Of a DNA stretch of 6,616 nucleotides, positions 1 to 5,826 are shown piece after piece. Positions within the stretch are counted from its first letter, which is position 1, and each line of letters opens with the position of its first letter. A program made the position numbers and the translations under genes. The notes beneath the pieces were generated by a model. It saw nothing but the letters and a program-made list of their open reading frames with translations. It did no database searches and was not told the origin of the DNA. Origin of the DNA: Burkholderiales bacterium (lineage in GTDB: Bacteria; Pseudomonadota; Gammaproteobacteria; Burkholderiales; Burkholderiaceae_C); contig JANXTP010000298.1 in assembly GCA_025352345.1 (NCBI GenBank), positions 1 to 6,616 of the forward strand, in the 5' to 3' direction.

Positions 1-1224
1 GTGATCGCCTTCTGGCACGGCCCGCAGGCGACGGCCGCCGATGTGCCGTTCGCGCGCTACGTGTTCCTGCTCAACGCCCTCGACGACGGCCACGGTGGCC
101 TGGAGCACCGCGCCAGCACCGCGCTGATCACCGCGCGCCGCGACCTGCCGCGCCAGCCTCTGAAGGGCGCGCCACCCGATGCCCTGAGCGACGGCTACGT
201 GACGCTGTTGGGCCTGATCAGCCACGAGTATTTCCACACCTGGAACGTCAAGCGCCTGAAGCCGTGCGACTTCGCGCCGTATGACTACAGCCGCGAAAAC
301 TACACCGAACTGCTGTGGTTCTTCGAGGGCTTCACCTCGTATTACGACGACCTGCTGCTGCGCCATGCCGGGTTGATCGACGAGGCGCGCTACCTGAAGG
401 CGATTGCGAAGACGCTGTCCAGCGTGCAGGCCATGCCCGGGCGGCAGGTGCAAAGCGTGGCGCAGGCGAGCTTCGATGCCTGGGTCAAGTACTACCGCAG
501 CGACGAGAACACGCCGAACGCGACGATCAGCTACTACACCAAGGGCTCGCTGGTCGCACTGGCTTTGGACCTGAGCCTGCGATCGACCACCCCCGCACGT
601 CGTGGGGCCACGCTCGATGCCGTGATGCGCGGCCTGTGGGCGCGCAGCGCGGGCGGTGCGATCACCGAGGCCGACATCGCCCAGGTGCTGCGCGCCGTGG
701 CCGGCCCGGCGCAGGCCGATGCGTTGTGTGCGCAGTGGCATACGTGGGTGCACGGCACCGGTGAGCTGCCACTGCGTGAGCTGCTCCAGCGCTTCGGCGT
801 GCAATGGCAGGTGTCAGCGGCCACGCTGGCGCAGCGCCTGGGCGTGCGCGTCAGCGAAAGCGCCTTGACCGGCATCAAGGTCACCCATGTGCTGCGGGGC
901 GGCGCGGCGGAACGCGCTGGTCTGTCGGCCGGCGACGAGGTGCTGGCGCTCGGTGACTGGCGCTTGCGCCGGCTCGACGATGCGCTGCGGGTGCTGGTGC
1001 CTGGGCAGAGCGCTGCGCTGCTGGTGTCACGCGATCAGCGTCTGCTGGCTTTGCCACTGAGCTTGCCGCTGGAGGCGCCCGAAGCGACTGAGCTTGCGGG
1101 TGCCATCACGCTGACCGCCGACCCTCAGGCCCCGCGCGCTGCGCTCGCGCTGCGCCAGACCTGGCTGGGCGGCCGAAGGGCTGAGTGGCTGAGCCGAGCG
1201 GCGCCGATGCGGCTCCAGCGATGA
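1..1224 (+). CDS. M61-family metallopeptidase with PDZ domain (5' end outside window)
   Basis: This is the C-terminal 407 residues of a zinc aminopeptidase/endopeptidase of family M61 (glycyl aminopeptidase-like). The zinc site is visible: HEYFH at residues 75-79 of the fragment (an HExxH motif) is followed by TWN, and Glu109 in the WFFEGFTSYY stretch is the expected third zinc ligand. The conserved GGLEHR segment lies near residues 32-37. Residues about 283-355 form a PDZ domain (RGGAAERAGLSAGDEVLAL core) that would bind protein C-termini. Bacterial M61 proteins usually have about 600 residues with an N-terminal beta domain, so about 200 residues lie upstream of the window. The GTG at position 1 is therefore probably an internal valine and not a start. 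The stop codon overlaps the next gene's ATG (ATGA), which suggests translational coupling. The natural substrate cannot be read from the sequence. Confidence 0.93.
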   Translation: MIAFWHGPQATAADVPFARYVFLLNALDDGHGGLEHRASTALITARRDLPRQPLKGAPPDALSDGYVTLLGLISHEYFHTWNVKRLKPCDFAPYDYSRENYTELLWFFEGFTSYYDDLLLRHAGLIDEARYLKAIAKTLSSVQAMPGRQVQSVAQASFDAWVKYYRSDENTPNATISYYTKGSLVALALDLSLRSTTPARRGATLDAVMRGLWARSAGGAITEADIAQVLRAVAGPAQADALCAQWHTWVHGTGELPLRELLQRFGVQWQVSAATLAQRLGVRVSESALTGIKVTHVLRGGAAERAGLSAGDEVLALGDWRLRRLDDALRVLVPGQSAALLVSRDQRLLALPLSLPLEAPEATELAGAITLTADPQAPRAALALRQTWLGGRRAEWLSRAAPMRLQR

Positions 1225-2324
1225 CGCCCACCGCGCAAGCCCCCGTGCCTGGTCGCAGGCGCTGGGCGGGCCGAGTGGCCGTGGTCATCACCGTGTTGGT
1301 GATGCACGCCTGCGTGGTGCGCAACATCCACGACAGCGTGATCGATTTCGACCCAGGCAAGAAGCCGGCCCGCATCGAACTGGTGGCCGTGCAAGAGATG
1401 GCCTTCAGCGCACCGCCGCCGCCCCCCGTGGCACCTCCGCCACCTCCGCGACCCCCTCGGCAAGTCGCGCCAGTGGCAGCTGCGGCGTCGGCACCTGCGG
1501 TGGCAGCGTCTGCACCTGAGCCGGTGGCGAATCCGATGCTGGTGTCTATGCCTGAGCCGGTGCTGGTCATCATGCCAGCGCTGCCCCCCTCCAGCGCACC
1601 CGAACCGGTGGCATCGGCCGCGCCTGCATCGGCGCCAGCGTCGGCGGCCGACACCTTCGGCTGGCCGCCGTCGACCCGCATCACCTACGAGCTGACCGGC
1701 AACTACCGCGGCGAGGTCTCCGGCAGTGCGCAGGTCGACTGGGTGCGTGTCGGAGATCGCTATCAGGTGCACCTGGATGTGATCGTCGGCGCCTCGTTTG
1801 CGCCGCTGTACTCGCGCCGCATGAGCAGCGATGGGCGGCTGACCGAAGCGGGCCTCGTGCCCGAACGCTACGACGAAGAGAGCAAGGTCGCGTTTCGTGA
1901 CCGCAAGCGCACCAGTGTCACGCTCGATCCCGATGCGGTGGTGCTGAACAACGGCGTGCGCGTCGATCGCGTGCCCGGCGTGCAGGACACCGCCAGCCAG
2001 TTCGTGCAGCTCACCTACCTGTTCACCCGGCACCCCGAATTGCTCAGGCCTGGCGGCACGATCGAGCTGCCGCTGGCCTTGCCGCGCCGCATGAGCGTGT
2101 GGACCTACGACGTGCGTGAATCTGAGCCGGTGTACACCTCGTTCGGGGCCATCGATGCCGTGCCGCTGCAGCCGCGCCGCGAATCGCGCAAGGGCGACGA
2201 GCTGTCGGCCACCGTCTGGTTCGCGCCCAGCCTGAAATACCTGCCGGTGCGCATCCGCATCCAGCAAGATGCCGAGACCTACATCGACCTGCTGATCAAG
2301 CAGCGGCCGCAACTGATGAAATAG
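1221..2324 (+). CDS. Membrane-anchored DUF3108-type protein with TonB-like Pro/Ala-rich linker
   Basis: This is a 367-residue protein of unknown biochemical function. It has a short basic N-terminus (GRRRWAGR), one membrane segment at about residues 18-34, a Pro/Ala-rich linker at about 64-145 with runs such as PPPPP and repeated (A/M)PEPV units, and a C-terminal domain at about 150-362. That domain (TYELTGNYRGEVSGSAQVDW, later KYLPVRIRI near the end) resembles DUF3108, a periplasmic beta-rich family. The TonB-like layout implies an inner-membrane anchor with a periplasmic domain held away on the linker. I chose ATG 1221 because it overlaps the upstream stop as ATGA. An in-frame GTG at 1185, with GAAGGG four bases upstream, would add 12 residues and cannot be excluded. 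The gene is probably co-transcribed with the M61 peptidase. The domain call is by resemblance from memory and not from a profile search. Confidence 0.85.
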   Translation: MTPTAQAPVPGRRRWAGRVAVVITVLVMHACVVRNIHDSVIDFDPGKKPARIELVAVQEMAFSAPPPPPVAPPPPPRPPRQVAPVAAAASAPAVAASAPEPVANPMLVSMPEPVLVIMPALPPSSAPEPVASAAPASAPASAADTFGWPPSTRITYELTGNYRGEVSGSAQVDWVRVGDRYQVHLDVIVGASFAPLYSRRMSSDGRLTEAGLVPERYDEESKVAFRDRKRTSVTLDPDAVVLNNGVRVDRVPGVQDTASQFVQLTYLFTRHPELLRPGGTIELPLALPRRMSVWTYDVRESEPVYTSFGAIDAVPLQPRRESRKGDELSATVWFAPSLKYLPVRIRIQQDAETYIDLLIKQRPQLMK

Positions 2325-2400
2325 GGCCCCCCAGTCGCTTTGCTCCTGCCCCGAGGGGCGCTGCCCGGCTTCGGGCGGCCGGGCGCCGGGCGTTCCCCTG
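2325..2400. repeat. Palindrome-rich intergenic repeat, REP-like; possible terminator
   Basis: This short spacer between the DUF3108-type gene and the enoyl-CoA hydratase gene is unusually rich in G/C palindromes. GCCCC-GA-GGGGC lies at 2348-2359. GCCCG-GCTT-CGGGC, a 5-bp stem with a 4-nt loop, lies at 2363-2376. GGCCGGGCGCCGGGC follows at 2378-2391. The leading CCCCAGTCGCTTTGCTCCTG resembles an interspersed element I recall from many Burkholderiales intergenic regions; this is from memory, not from a search. The second hairpin could help end transcription of the upstream operon, although no T-tract follows it. Confidence 0.5.
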
Positions 2401-2426
2401 TTCGCTAAAGTCATTCCATTCTTGTC

Positions 2427-2431
2427 AGGAG
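2427..2431 (+). promoter_or_regulatory. Shine-Dalgarno site of the enoyl-CoA hydratase gene
   Basis: A perfect AGGAG lies six bases before ATG 2438. It fixes the start and indicates efficient, independent initiation. No convincing sigma-70 promoter is visible in the preceding 30 bases. Confidence 0.85.
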
Positions 2432-2437
2432 TCCGCC

Positions 2438-3226
2438 ATGCCCCACGAATTCATCCTCACCGACACCGTGGGCGATGGCCCACTGAAGACCGGGCTGATC
2501 ACGCTGAACCGGCCCAAGCAGCTCAATGCGCTGAACGATGGCCTGATGAGCGAGTTGGGTACGGCGCTGCAGGCCTTTGATGCCGACGTGGGCATCGGCT
2601 GCATCGTCATCACCGGCAGCGAAAAGGCCTTCGCGGCCGGCGCCGACATCGGTGCGATGGCGACACTGACCTACATGGAAGCCTACAAGGGCGACTTCAT
2701 CACCCGCAACTGGGAGGCCTTGCGCAGCGTGCGCAAGCCGGTGATCGCGGCGGTGGGGGGCTTTGCGCTGGGGGGCGGTTGCGAGCTGGCGATGATGTGC
2801 GACTTCATCATCGCTGCCGACACCGCGAAGTTCGGCCAGCCCGAGATCAAGCTCGGCATCATCCCCGGCGCCGGCGGCACGCAGCGACTGCCGCGCGCCA
2901 TCGGCAAGGCCAAGGCGATGGACCTGGTGCTGACCGGCCGCATGATGGACGCCACCGAGGCCGAGCGGGCGGGCCTGGTCTCGCGCGTGGTGCCGGCGGC
3001 CGACCTGCTGACGGTGGCGCTCGCCGCCGCGCAGAACATTTGCGAGTACAGCGGCCCGAGCGTGATGATGGCCAAGGAGTGCGTCAACCGCGCCTTCGAG
3101 GGCTCGCTGGCCGACGGCGTCAGCCACGAGCGCCGGATGTTCCACTCGCTGTTTGCCACCGAAGACCAGAAAGAAGGCATGGACGCCTTTGTGAACAAGC
3201 GCAAGCCGGTGTTCAAGCAGCGCTGA
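2438..3226 (+). CDS. Enoyl-CoA hydratase (crotonase family)
   Basis: This 262-residue protein, full length for the family, hydrates trans-2-enoyl-CoA to 3-hydroxyacyl-CoA, the second step of beta-oxidation, in the cytoplasm. Both catalytic glutamates of true hydratases are present: Glu116 in LGGGCELAMMCD and Glu136 in KFGQPEIKLG. They are 20 residues apart, as in the rat mitochondrial enzyme (Glu144/Glu164). The oxyanion-hole regions are FAAGADIGAM (residues 65-74) and the GGG at 112-114. IIPGAGGTQRLPR (141-153) and the C-terminal FATEDQKEGMDAFVNKRKP are classic for the short-chain ECH branch. An AGGAG fixes the start. It stands alone here, with no thiolase or dehydrogenase partner visible, so its pathway (fatty acids, amino acids or aromatic degradation) cannot be assigned. 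It appears intact, with ordinary composition. Confidence 0.96.
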   Translation: MPHEFILTDTVGDGPLKTGLITLNRPKQLNALNDGLMSELGTALQAFDADVGIGCIVITGSEKAFAAGADIGAMATLTYMEAYKGDFITRNWEALRSVRKPVIAAVGGFALGGGCELAMMCDFIIAADTAKFGQPEIKLGIIPGAGGTQRLPRAIGKAKAMDLVLTGRMMDATEAERAGLVSRVVPAADLLTVALAAAQNICEYSGPSVMMAKECVNRAFEGSLADGVSHERRMFHSLFATEDQKEGMDAFVNKRKPVFKQR

Positions 3227-3232
3227 CGCGTG

Positions 3233-3259
3233 CCGGGCCGCAGCGCGCGTCCGGCCCGG
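3233..3259. terminator. Hairpin between convergent genes; candidate bidirectional terminator
   Basis: There is a perfect 8-bp stem, CCGGGCCG (3233-3240) with CGGCCCGG (3252-3259), around an 11-nt loop. It starts 7 bases after the hydratase stop and ends 14 bases from the stop of the minus-strand gene. The placement fits a shared terminator. Neither strand shows a clear T-tract, so it may only protect 3' ends or act with Rho. Confidence 0.5.
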
Positions 3260-3272
3260 GTGCCGCTGGATT

Positions 3273-3803
3273 TCAACGACGCACCGATCCGTCCGCCGAC
3301 GCGCCCGCGTTGATCGAGCGGTCGGTGCGCGAGGCCTGTGCCGATCCATTCACCGCGGTGGTGGCACCCACCCCCACGCTGACGCTGTTGACATCGGCCG
3401 CATCGCGTGCGGTGTCGCGCGCCGCACCCGCACCAGTGACCGCCGCGCCGCGCGCAGCATCGACCCGGTCATCGGCGCGTTCGCGCAGACGGGCGGCGCG
3501 CTCGGCGGCCGATTGCTTGAGCGTGTCGGTGCGAGCGGCACCGGCCTGGCCGACCTCCTTCGCGCCTCGGCTGGCGTCGCCGGCCTTCTGCACCTCCTTG
3601 TCGCCGCGCGGCAGTGCTGGCCGGTCGAGGTCGATCCGGCCGGCTGCGCTGCCGCCGATGTCGATGCCGTGCGACCCCAGGCCACCGCCAAGACCGCCGC
3701 CACCTCCGCCCAGCAGGCCGGCATGTACGGGCTGAAGCAGTGCCGCGGCCGACAGCACGGCAAGGGCGCAGGCGGAACGAACGATCTGTGTATGCGCAGT
3801 CAT
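3273..3803 (-). CDS. Exported Gly-rich / Ala-Arg-rich protein of unknown function
   Basis: I do not recognise this 176-residue protein. It begins with a clear Sec signal peptide, with a hydrophobic core at about residues 11-24 and VHA at 26-28 as the likely cleavage site. The mature part opens with a glycine run (GLLGGGGGGLGGGLG, about 29-43). A polar Ala/Arg/Asp/Glu-rich stretch follows (about 66-137), which looks helical or disordered and has KEV..AG and ERA.RLRERADDR units. The tail (138-176) is rich in Ser, Val, Ala and Gly. There are no cysteines in the mature part. The start at 3803 is supported by a GAAGGA ribosome site and by the signal peptide; an upstream in-frame GTG/ATG extension would bury the signal peptide. 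An ECF-type promoter motif matching that of the sigma gene at 5320 lies upstream, so I infer membership of that sigma factor's regulon. A periplasmic or surface role is likely but unproven. Confidence 0.78.
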   Translation of the reverse strand: MTAHTQIVRSACALAVLSAAALLQPVHAGLLGGGGGGLGGGLGSHGIDIGGSAAGRIDLDRPALPRGDKEVQKAGDASRGAKEVGQAGAARTDTLKQSAAERAARLRERADDRVDAARGAAVTGAGAARDTARDAADVNSVSVGVGATTAVNGSAQASRTDRSINAGASADGSVRR

Positions 3804-3810
3804 GATGATT

Positions 3811-3816
3811 TCCTTC
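3811..3816 (-). promoter_or_regulatory. Shine-Dalgarno site of the exported Gly-rich protein gene
   Basis: Read on the minus strand this is GAAGGA, seven bases before ATG 3803. It decides the start in favour of the Met that directly precedes the signal peptide, over in-frame codons up to 3917. Confidence 0.75.
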
Positions 3817-3825
3817 GATGTGCCG

Positions 3826-3848
3826 GAGGGCCGGCCTGTCCGGCCCTC
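3826..3848 (-). promoter_or_regulatory. Perfect 9-bp hairpin in the 5' leader of the Gly-rich protein gene
   Basis: GAGGGCCGG (3826-3834) and CCGGCCCTC (3840-3848) pair perfectly around a 5-nt loop. On the minus strand the hairpin begins about seven bases after the predicted -10 element (ends at 3856) and finishes nine bases before the ribosome site. It would therefore sit at the extreme 5' end of the mRNA. 5'-terminal stem-loops of this kind are known to stabilise messages such as ompA. No T-tract follows, so attenuation by termination is less likely. Confidence 0.6.
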
Positions 3849-3855
3849 ACACGCA

Positions 3856-3885
3856 GTACAACGGGGCATCACGAACGTTTCTTCC
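3856..3885 (-). promoter_or_regulatory. ECF-type promoter of the Gly-rich protein gene
   Basis: On the minus strand GGAAG (3885-3881) is the -35-like element. A 17-nt spacer beginning AAA follows, then CGTTGTAC (3863-3856). The sigma gene's own upstream region has GGAAC, a 17-nt spacer beginning AAA, and the same CGTTGTAC. GGAA(C) with CGTT at 16-17 nt is a known ECF promoter form, for example for EcfG-type factors. Predicted transcription starts near 3849, 46 bases before the ATG. Confidence 0.65.
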
Positions 3886-3898
3886 GCTGCATTTGTAA

Positions 3899-3920
3899 GC
3901 AATGGCAAGCAAGCCATCGC
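3899..3920 (-). terminator. Candidate terminator of the subtilase gene
   Basis: On the minus strand GCGATGGC and GCCATTGC pair over 8 bp, with one G-U wobble, around the loop TTGCTT. The hairpin starts 21 bases after the subtilase stop and is followed by TTACAAAT, a weak U-containing tail. It lies just upstream of the Gly-rich gene's promoter, so it could insulate the two genes. Confidence 0.4.
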
Positions 3921-3940
3921 AAGCGGGGGTCGCGTGCCGC

Positions 3941-5253
3941 TCAGGGAGAGGTCGCGTGCACTCGGTCAGGCGCAACGCGGGTGTGCTCACCGACCAGCCC
4001 GATGCCGAATACCGGGTCGCGGCCGGGGGCGCCGAGATCGATCGCGCCGTCGCTCAGCTGGCGCAGTGCGGCCTGTGCGGCCGCAGGGTTCGGCTGCCGC
4101 ATCGACTCGGCCAGCAGGCCGGCCACCAGCGGTGCGGCGAACGAGGTGCCGCGCGCCACGGCATAACTGCCGTTGCCGCGCGCCACCGCGAGGTCGGCCC
4201 CCGGCGCGGCGAACATGACCTGGGCGCCCTGCGCTGCCTCGGGCAGCACGCGGCGGGCTGGCGTCACCGCGGTCACGCCGACGACGCCGGGGTAGGCCGC
4301 GGGGTACAGCGCCGGTGCCGCCGGGCCATCGTTGCCGACGGCGGCCACGATCAGGTGGCCTTGGCGGTTCATGGTCTCAATGGCGCGCTCGAGCAGCCGG
4401 TTGGCGGGACCAACCACGCTGATGTTCACCACCGCCACCCGCTCGCGGGCCATCCAGGCAAGCGCCTGGGCGATCGTCTCGGCCGCAGCGGCCGCTGGCT
4501 GACCGCAGTAGATGTCGGCCGCGTAAAGCAGCGCGCCGGGGGCGCTGCCGGCAAAAGCCGCATCGCGCCCCACCAGCAGCGAGGCCACTGCGGTGCCGTG
4601 CGAGCTCGGCACCGGCGTGCCGTTGCAGCCCCAGGTGCGCACCTGGGCATCATGGAACACCGGATGCCGGCGTTCGACGCCGCTGTGCTGTCGCTCCGGC
4701 CTGTGGCAATCTCCCCGTTCTCGCCGCCGAGTGTGTAGACATGGTTGAAGTCGGCGTCGACCTGCGGATCGATCGCCCGCAGCCGTGCCAGCGATTCGGC
4801 GGTGCCCCTGCCCTTCGGCGGGCTCAGCACCACCTGGCGCAATGACAGTTCCACCAGCACCTCTTCACGCAGCACGGCAAAACCCAGCGCGCGCGCGGCA
4901 TCGACGATCGGTTGCGTTGGCGCGATCAGCAGCAGCTCCTGGCGGCGCACCGGTTCGCCGGCCGGATCGGCTTCCAGCACATCGGCATGCTCGCGCAGCA
5001 GCTCGCGCACGGTGTTCGCGCGCAGCGATTTCAATGTCAGTGGCAACGCGCTGCGCGCCGACTCGCCGGTCGTGACATCGGGCAGACGCTGCAGCTCCCT
5101 CGGCGGGCTCGGCAGCGTCGGCAGCGTCGGCAAATTCATCCGCGGCAGGCCGAGTTGCGCTTGCGCAGGCGCAGCGATGCCGAGTGCTGCGGCCAGCAGC
5201 GCTGTGGTGCCGGCGTGCCGGGCGCCGCGAAAAAGCAGGGTGGAACAAGTCAT
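3941..5253 (-). pseudogene. Secreted subtilisin-family (S8) serine protease, frameshifted at the catalytic Asp
   Basis: The gene is split over two frames. The N-terminal part (from ATG 5253) has a signal peptide ending APAQA at residue 32, a Pro-rich stretch with repeated LPT, and a prodomain-like region (about 60-175) ending DADFNHVYTL. The C-terminal part (frame ending at 3941) carries the rest of an S8 catalytic domain: His in SSHGTAVASLLVG (codon 4600-4598), the oxyanion Asn in AAVGNDGP (4333-4331) and Ser in RGTSFAAPLVAG (4144-4142). The frames join at a tandem ACAGC duplication at 4682-4691. Removing one copy restores Asp188-Ser-Gly-Val-Glu and a 435-residue frame with Asp188, His217, Asn306 and Ser369, which are normal subtilisin spacings. 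The segment before Asp188 is short and polar (IATGRS), where a hydrophobic strand is expected, so a further small deletion is possible. It is either a recent pseudogene or a sequence error. No good ribosome site precedes 5253. Two Cys (WGCNG, IYCGQ) may form a disulfide. Confidence 0.85.
4682..4691 (-). repeat. 5-bp tandem duplication causing the subtilase frameshift
   Basis: On the minus strand ACAGC occurs twice in direct succession inside GACAGCACAGCGGC. With a single copy the reading is GAC AGC GGC (Asp-Ser-Gly), the S8 catalytic-Asp motif, continuing in frame to Val-Glu-Arg-Arg-His-Pro. With two copies the frame runs into Asp-Ser-Thr-Ala-Ala and the catalytic domain is lost. Confidence 0.75.
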
Positions 5254-5280
5254 GGGGCAGCACGATAACGAAGAAGGTGT

Positions 5281-5310
5281 GGAACAAAATCCGATCCCCG
5301 AACGTTGTAC
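5281..5310 (+). promoter_or_regulatory. ECF-type, probably autoregulatory promoter of the sigma/anti-sigma operon
   Basis: GGAAC (5281-5285), a 17-nt spacer beginning AAA, and CGTTGTAC (5303-5310). The spacing and both boxes match the motif upstream of the Gly-rich protein gene. ECF factors commonly transcribe their own operons, so autoregulation is a reasonable inference. Predicted transcription would start about 5313-5316, only a few bases before ATG 5320. Confidence 0.65.
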
Positions 5311-5319
5311 CTGACATCG

Positions 5320-5826
5320 ATGGCCGATTCTTCACCGACCGTGCGCAGCGAGATCGCCGCACTGCTGCCGCGTTTGCGGCGGTTCTCGCGGACGCTCGCG
5401 CACCGCCGCGAGGATGCCGATGACTTGGTGCAGATCACCGTTGAGCGGGCGCTGACCCGCGCCGAGCAATGGCAACCCGGCACGCGCCTGGACAGCTGGA
5501 TGTTCCGCATCATGCAGAACGCCTGGTTCGACGAGTTGCGTGTGCGCGATCGGCGCAGCCAGACTTTTGTGGGAGAAGAGATGGGCGAGCAGGTGGGTGT
5601 GTCGACGACCGACGCGCAGATCGATGCGATCGCGGTGCGCAAGGCTGTGGCGACGCTGAGCGACGACCAGCGCGCGGTGGTCGGCCTGGTGCTGGTCGAA
5701 GGCCTGCCGTACCAGGAAGCCGCCGACGTGCTGGGGGTGCCGATCGGCACGCTGACCAGCCGCCTGTACCGCGCCCGCGAAGCGCTGCAAGCCTTGCTGT
5801 CCGACCCTGCCGGAGCCAGACGATGA
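5320..5826 (+). CDS. ECF-family RNA polymerase sigma factor (RpoE-like)
   Basis: This 168-residue sigma-70-family regulator has only regions 2 and 4, as is usual for ECF (group 4) factors. Region 2 spans about residues 14-78: the DADDLVQITVERAL segment contacts core polymerase, and the DSWMFRIMQNAWFDELR segment recognises and melts the -10 element. Region 4 spans about 107-160, with the helix-turn-helix YQEAADVLGVPIGTLTSRLYRAREAL (given here as 131-156; key residues YQEAA, IGTLTSRL) for -35 binding. I chose ATG 5320. A TTG at 5305 would lie inside the promoter's -10 element. No ribosome site precedes 5320, so the mRNA may be nearly leaderless. Its stop overlaps the anti-sigma start (ATGA). 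The divergent protease, the exported protein and the membrane anti-sigma point to envelope or extracytoplasmic sensing. The exact ECF group is not assignable by eye. Confidence 0.93.
   Translation: MADSSPTVRSEIAALLPRLRRFSRTLAHRREDADDLVQITVERALTRAEQWQPGTRLDSWMFRIMQNAWFDELRVRDRRSQTFVGEEMGEQVGVSTTDAQIDAIAVRKAVATLSDDQRAVVGLVLVEGLPYQEAADVLGVPIGTLTSRLYRAREALQALLSDPAGARR

Noticed and set aside
1125..2414. Long minus-strand open frame (429 codons) antisense to the DUF3108-type gene
   Set aside because: Its translation is rich in His, Arg and Gly with no domain or signal, as expected from the complement of a GC-rich gene. The plus strand has a coherent membrane segment, linker and domain.
2411..3349. 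Long minus-strand open frame (312 codons) antisense to the enoyl-CoA hydratase
   Set aside because: It runs over a perfectly conserved crotonase gene and out past its end. The product is low-complexity His/Arg/Ala without recognisable features.
2779..3735. Plus-strand open frame (318 codons) spanning the hydratase and the Gly-rich gene
   Set aside because: It is an out-of-frame Arg/Pro-rich translation that crosses two better supported genes and the intergenic hairpin.
4682..4691. Programmed ribosomal frameshift to make full-length subtilase
   Set aside because: There is no slippery heptamer at the junction. The tandem ACAGC copy explains the break more simply, and a frameshift would leave extra residues at the catalytic Asp.
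3902..4738. Plus-strand open frame (278 codons) opposite the subtilase
   Set aside because: The opposite strand encodes clear S8 active-site motifs; this frame shows only Arg/Gly/His-rich shadow sequence.
5109..5131. Short tandem repeat of GGCAGCGTC on the plus strand
   Set aside because: It lies within the coding sequence and encodes the repeated Pro-Thr-Leu after the protease signal peptide. It is in frame and seems an ordinary linker repeat.
5305..5319. TTG at 5305 as start of the sigma factor
   Set aside because: It lies inside the CGTTGTAC box of the predicted promoter, has no ribosome site, and adds only five residues that do not look like sigma factor.
5254..5319. Minus-strand promoter for the subtilase in the divergent spacer
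   Set aside because: No GGAAC/CGTT pair on the minus strand and no convincing sigma-70 -35/-10 pair with proper spacing could be found.
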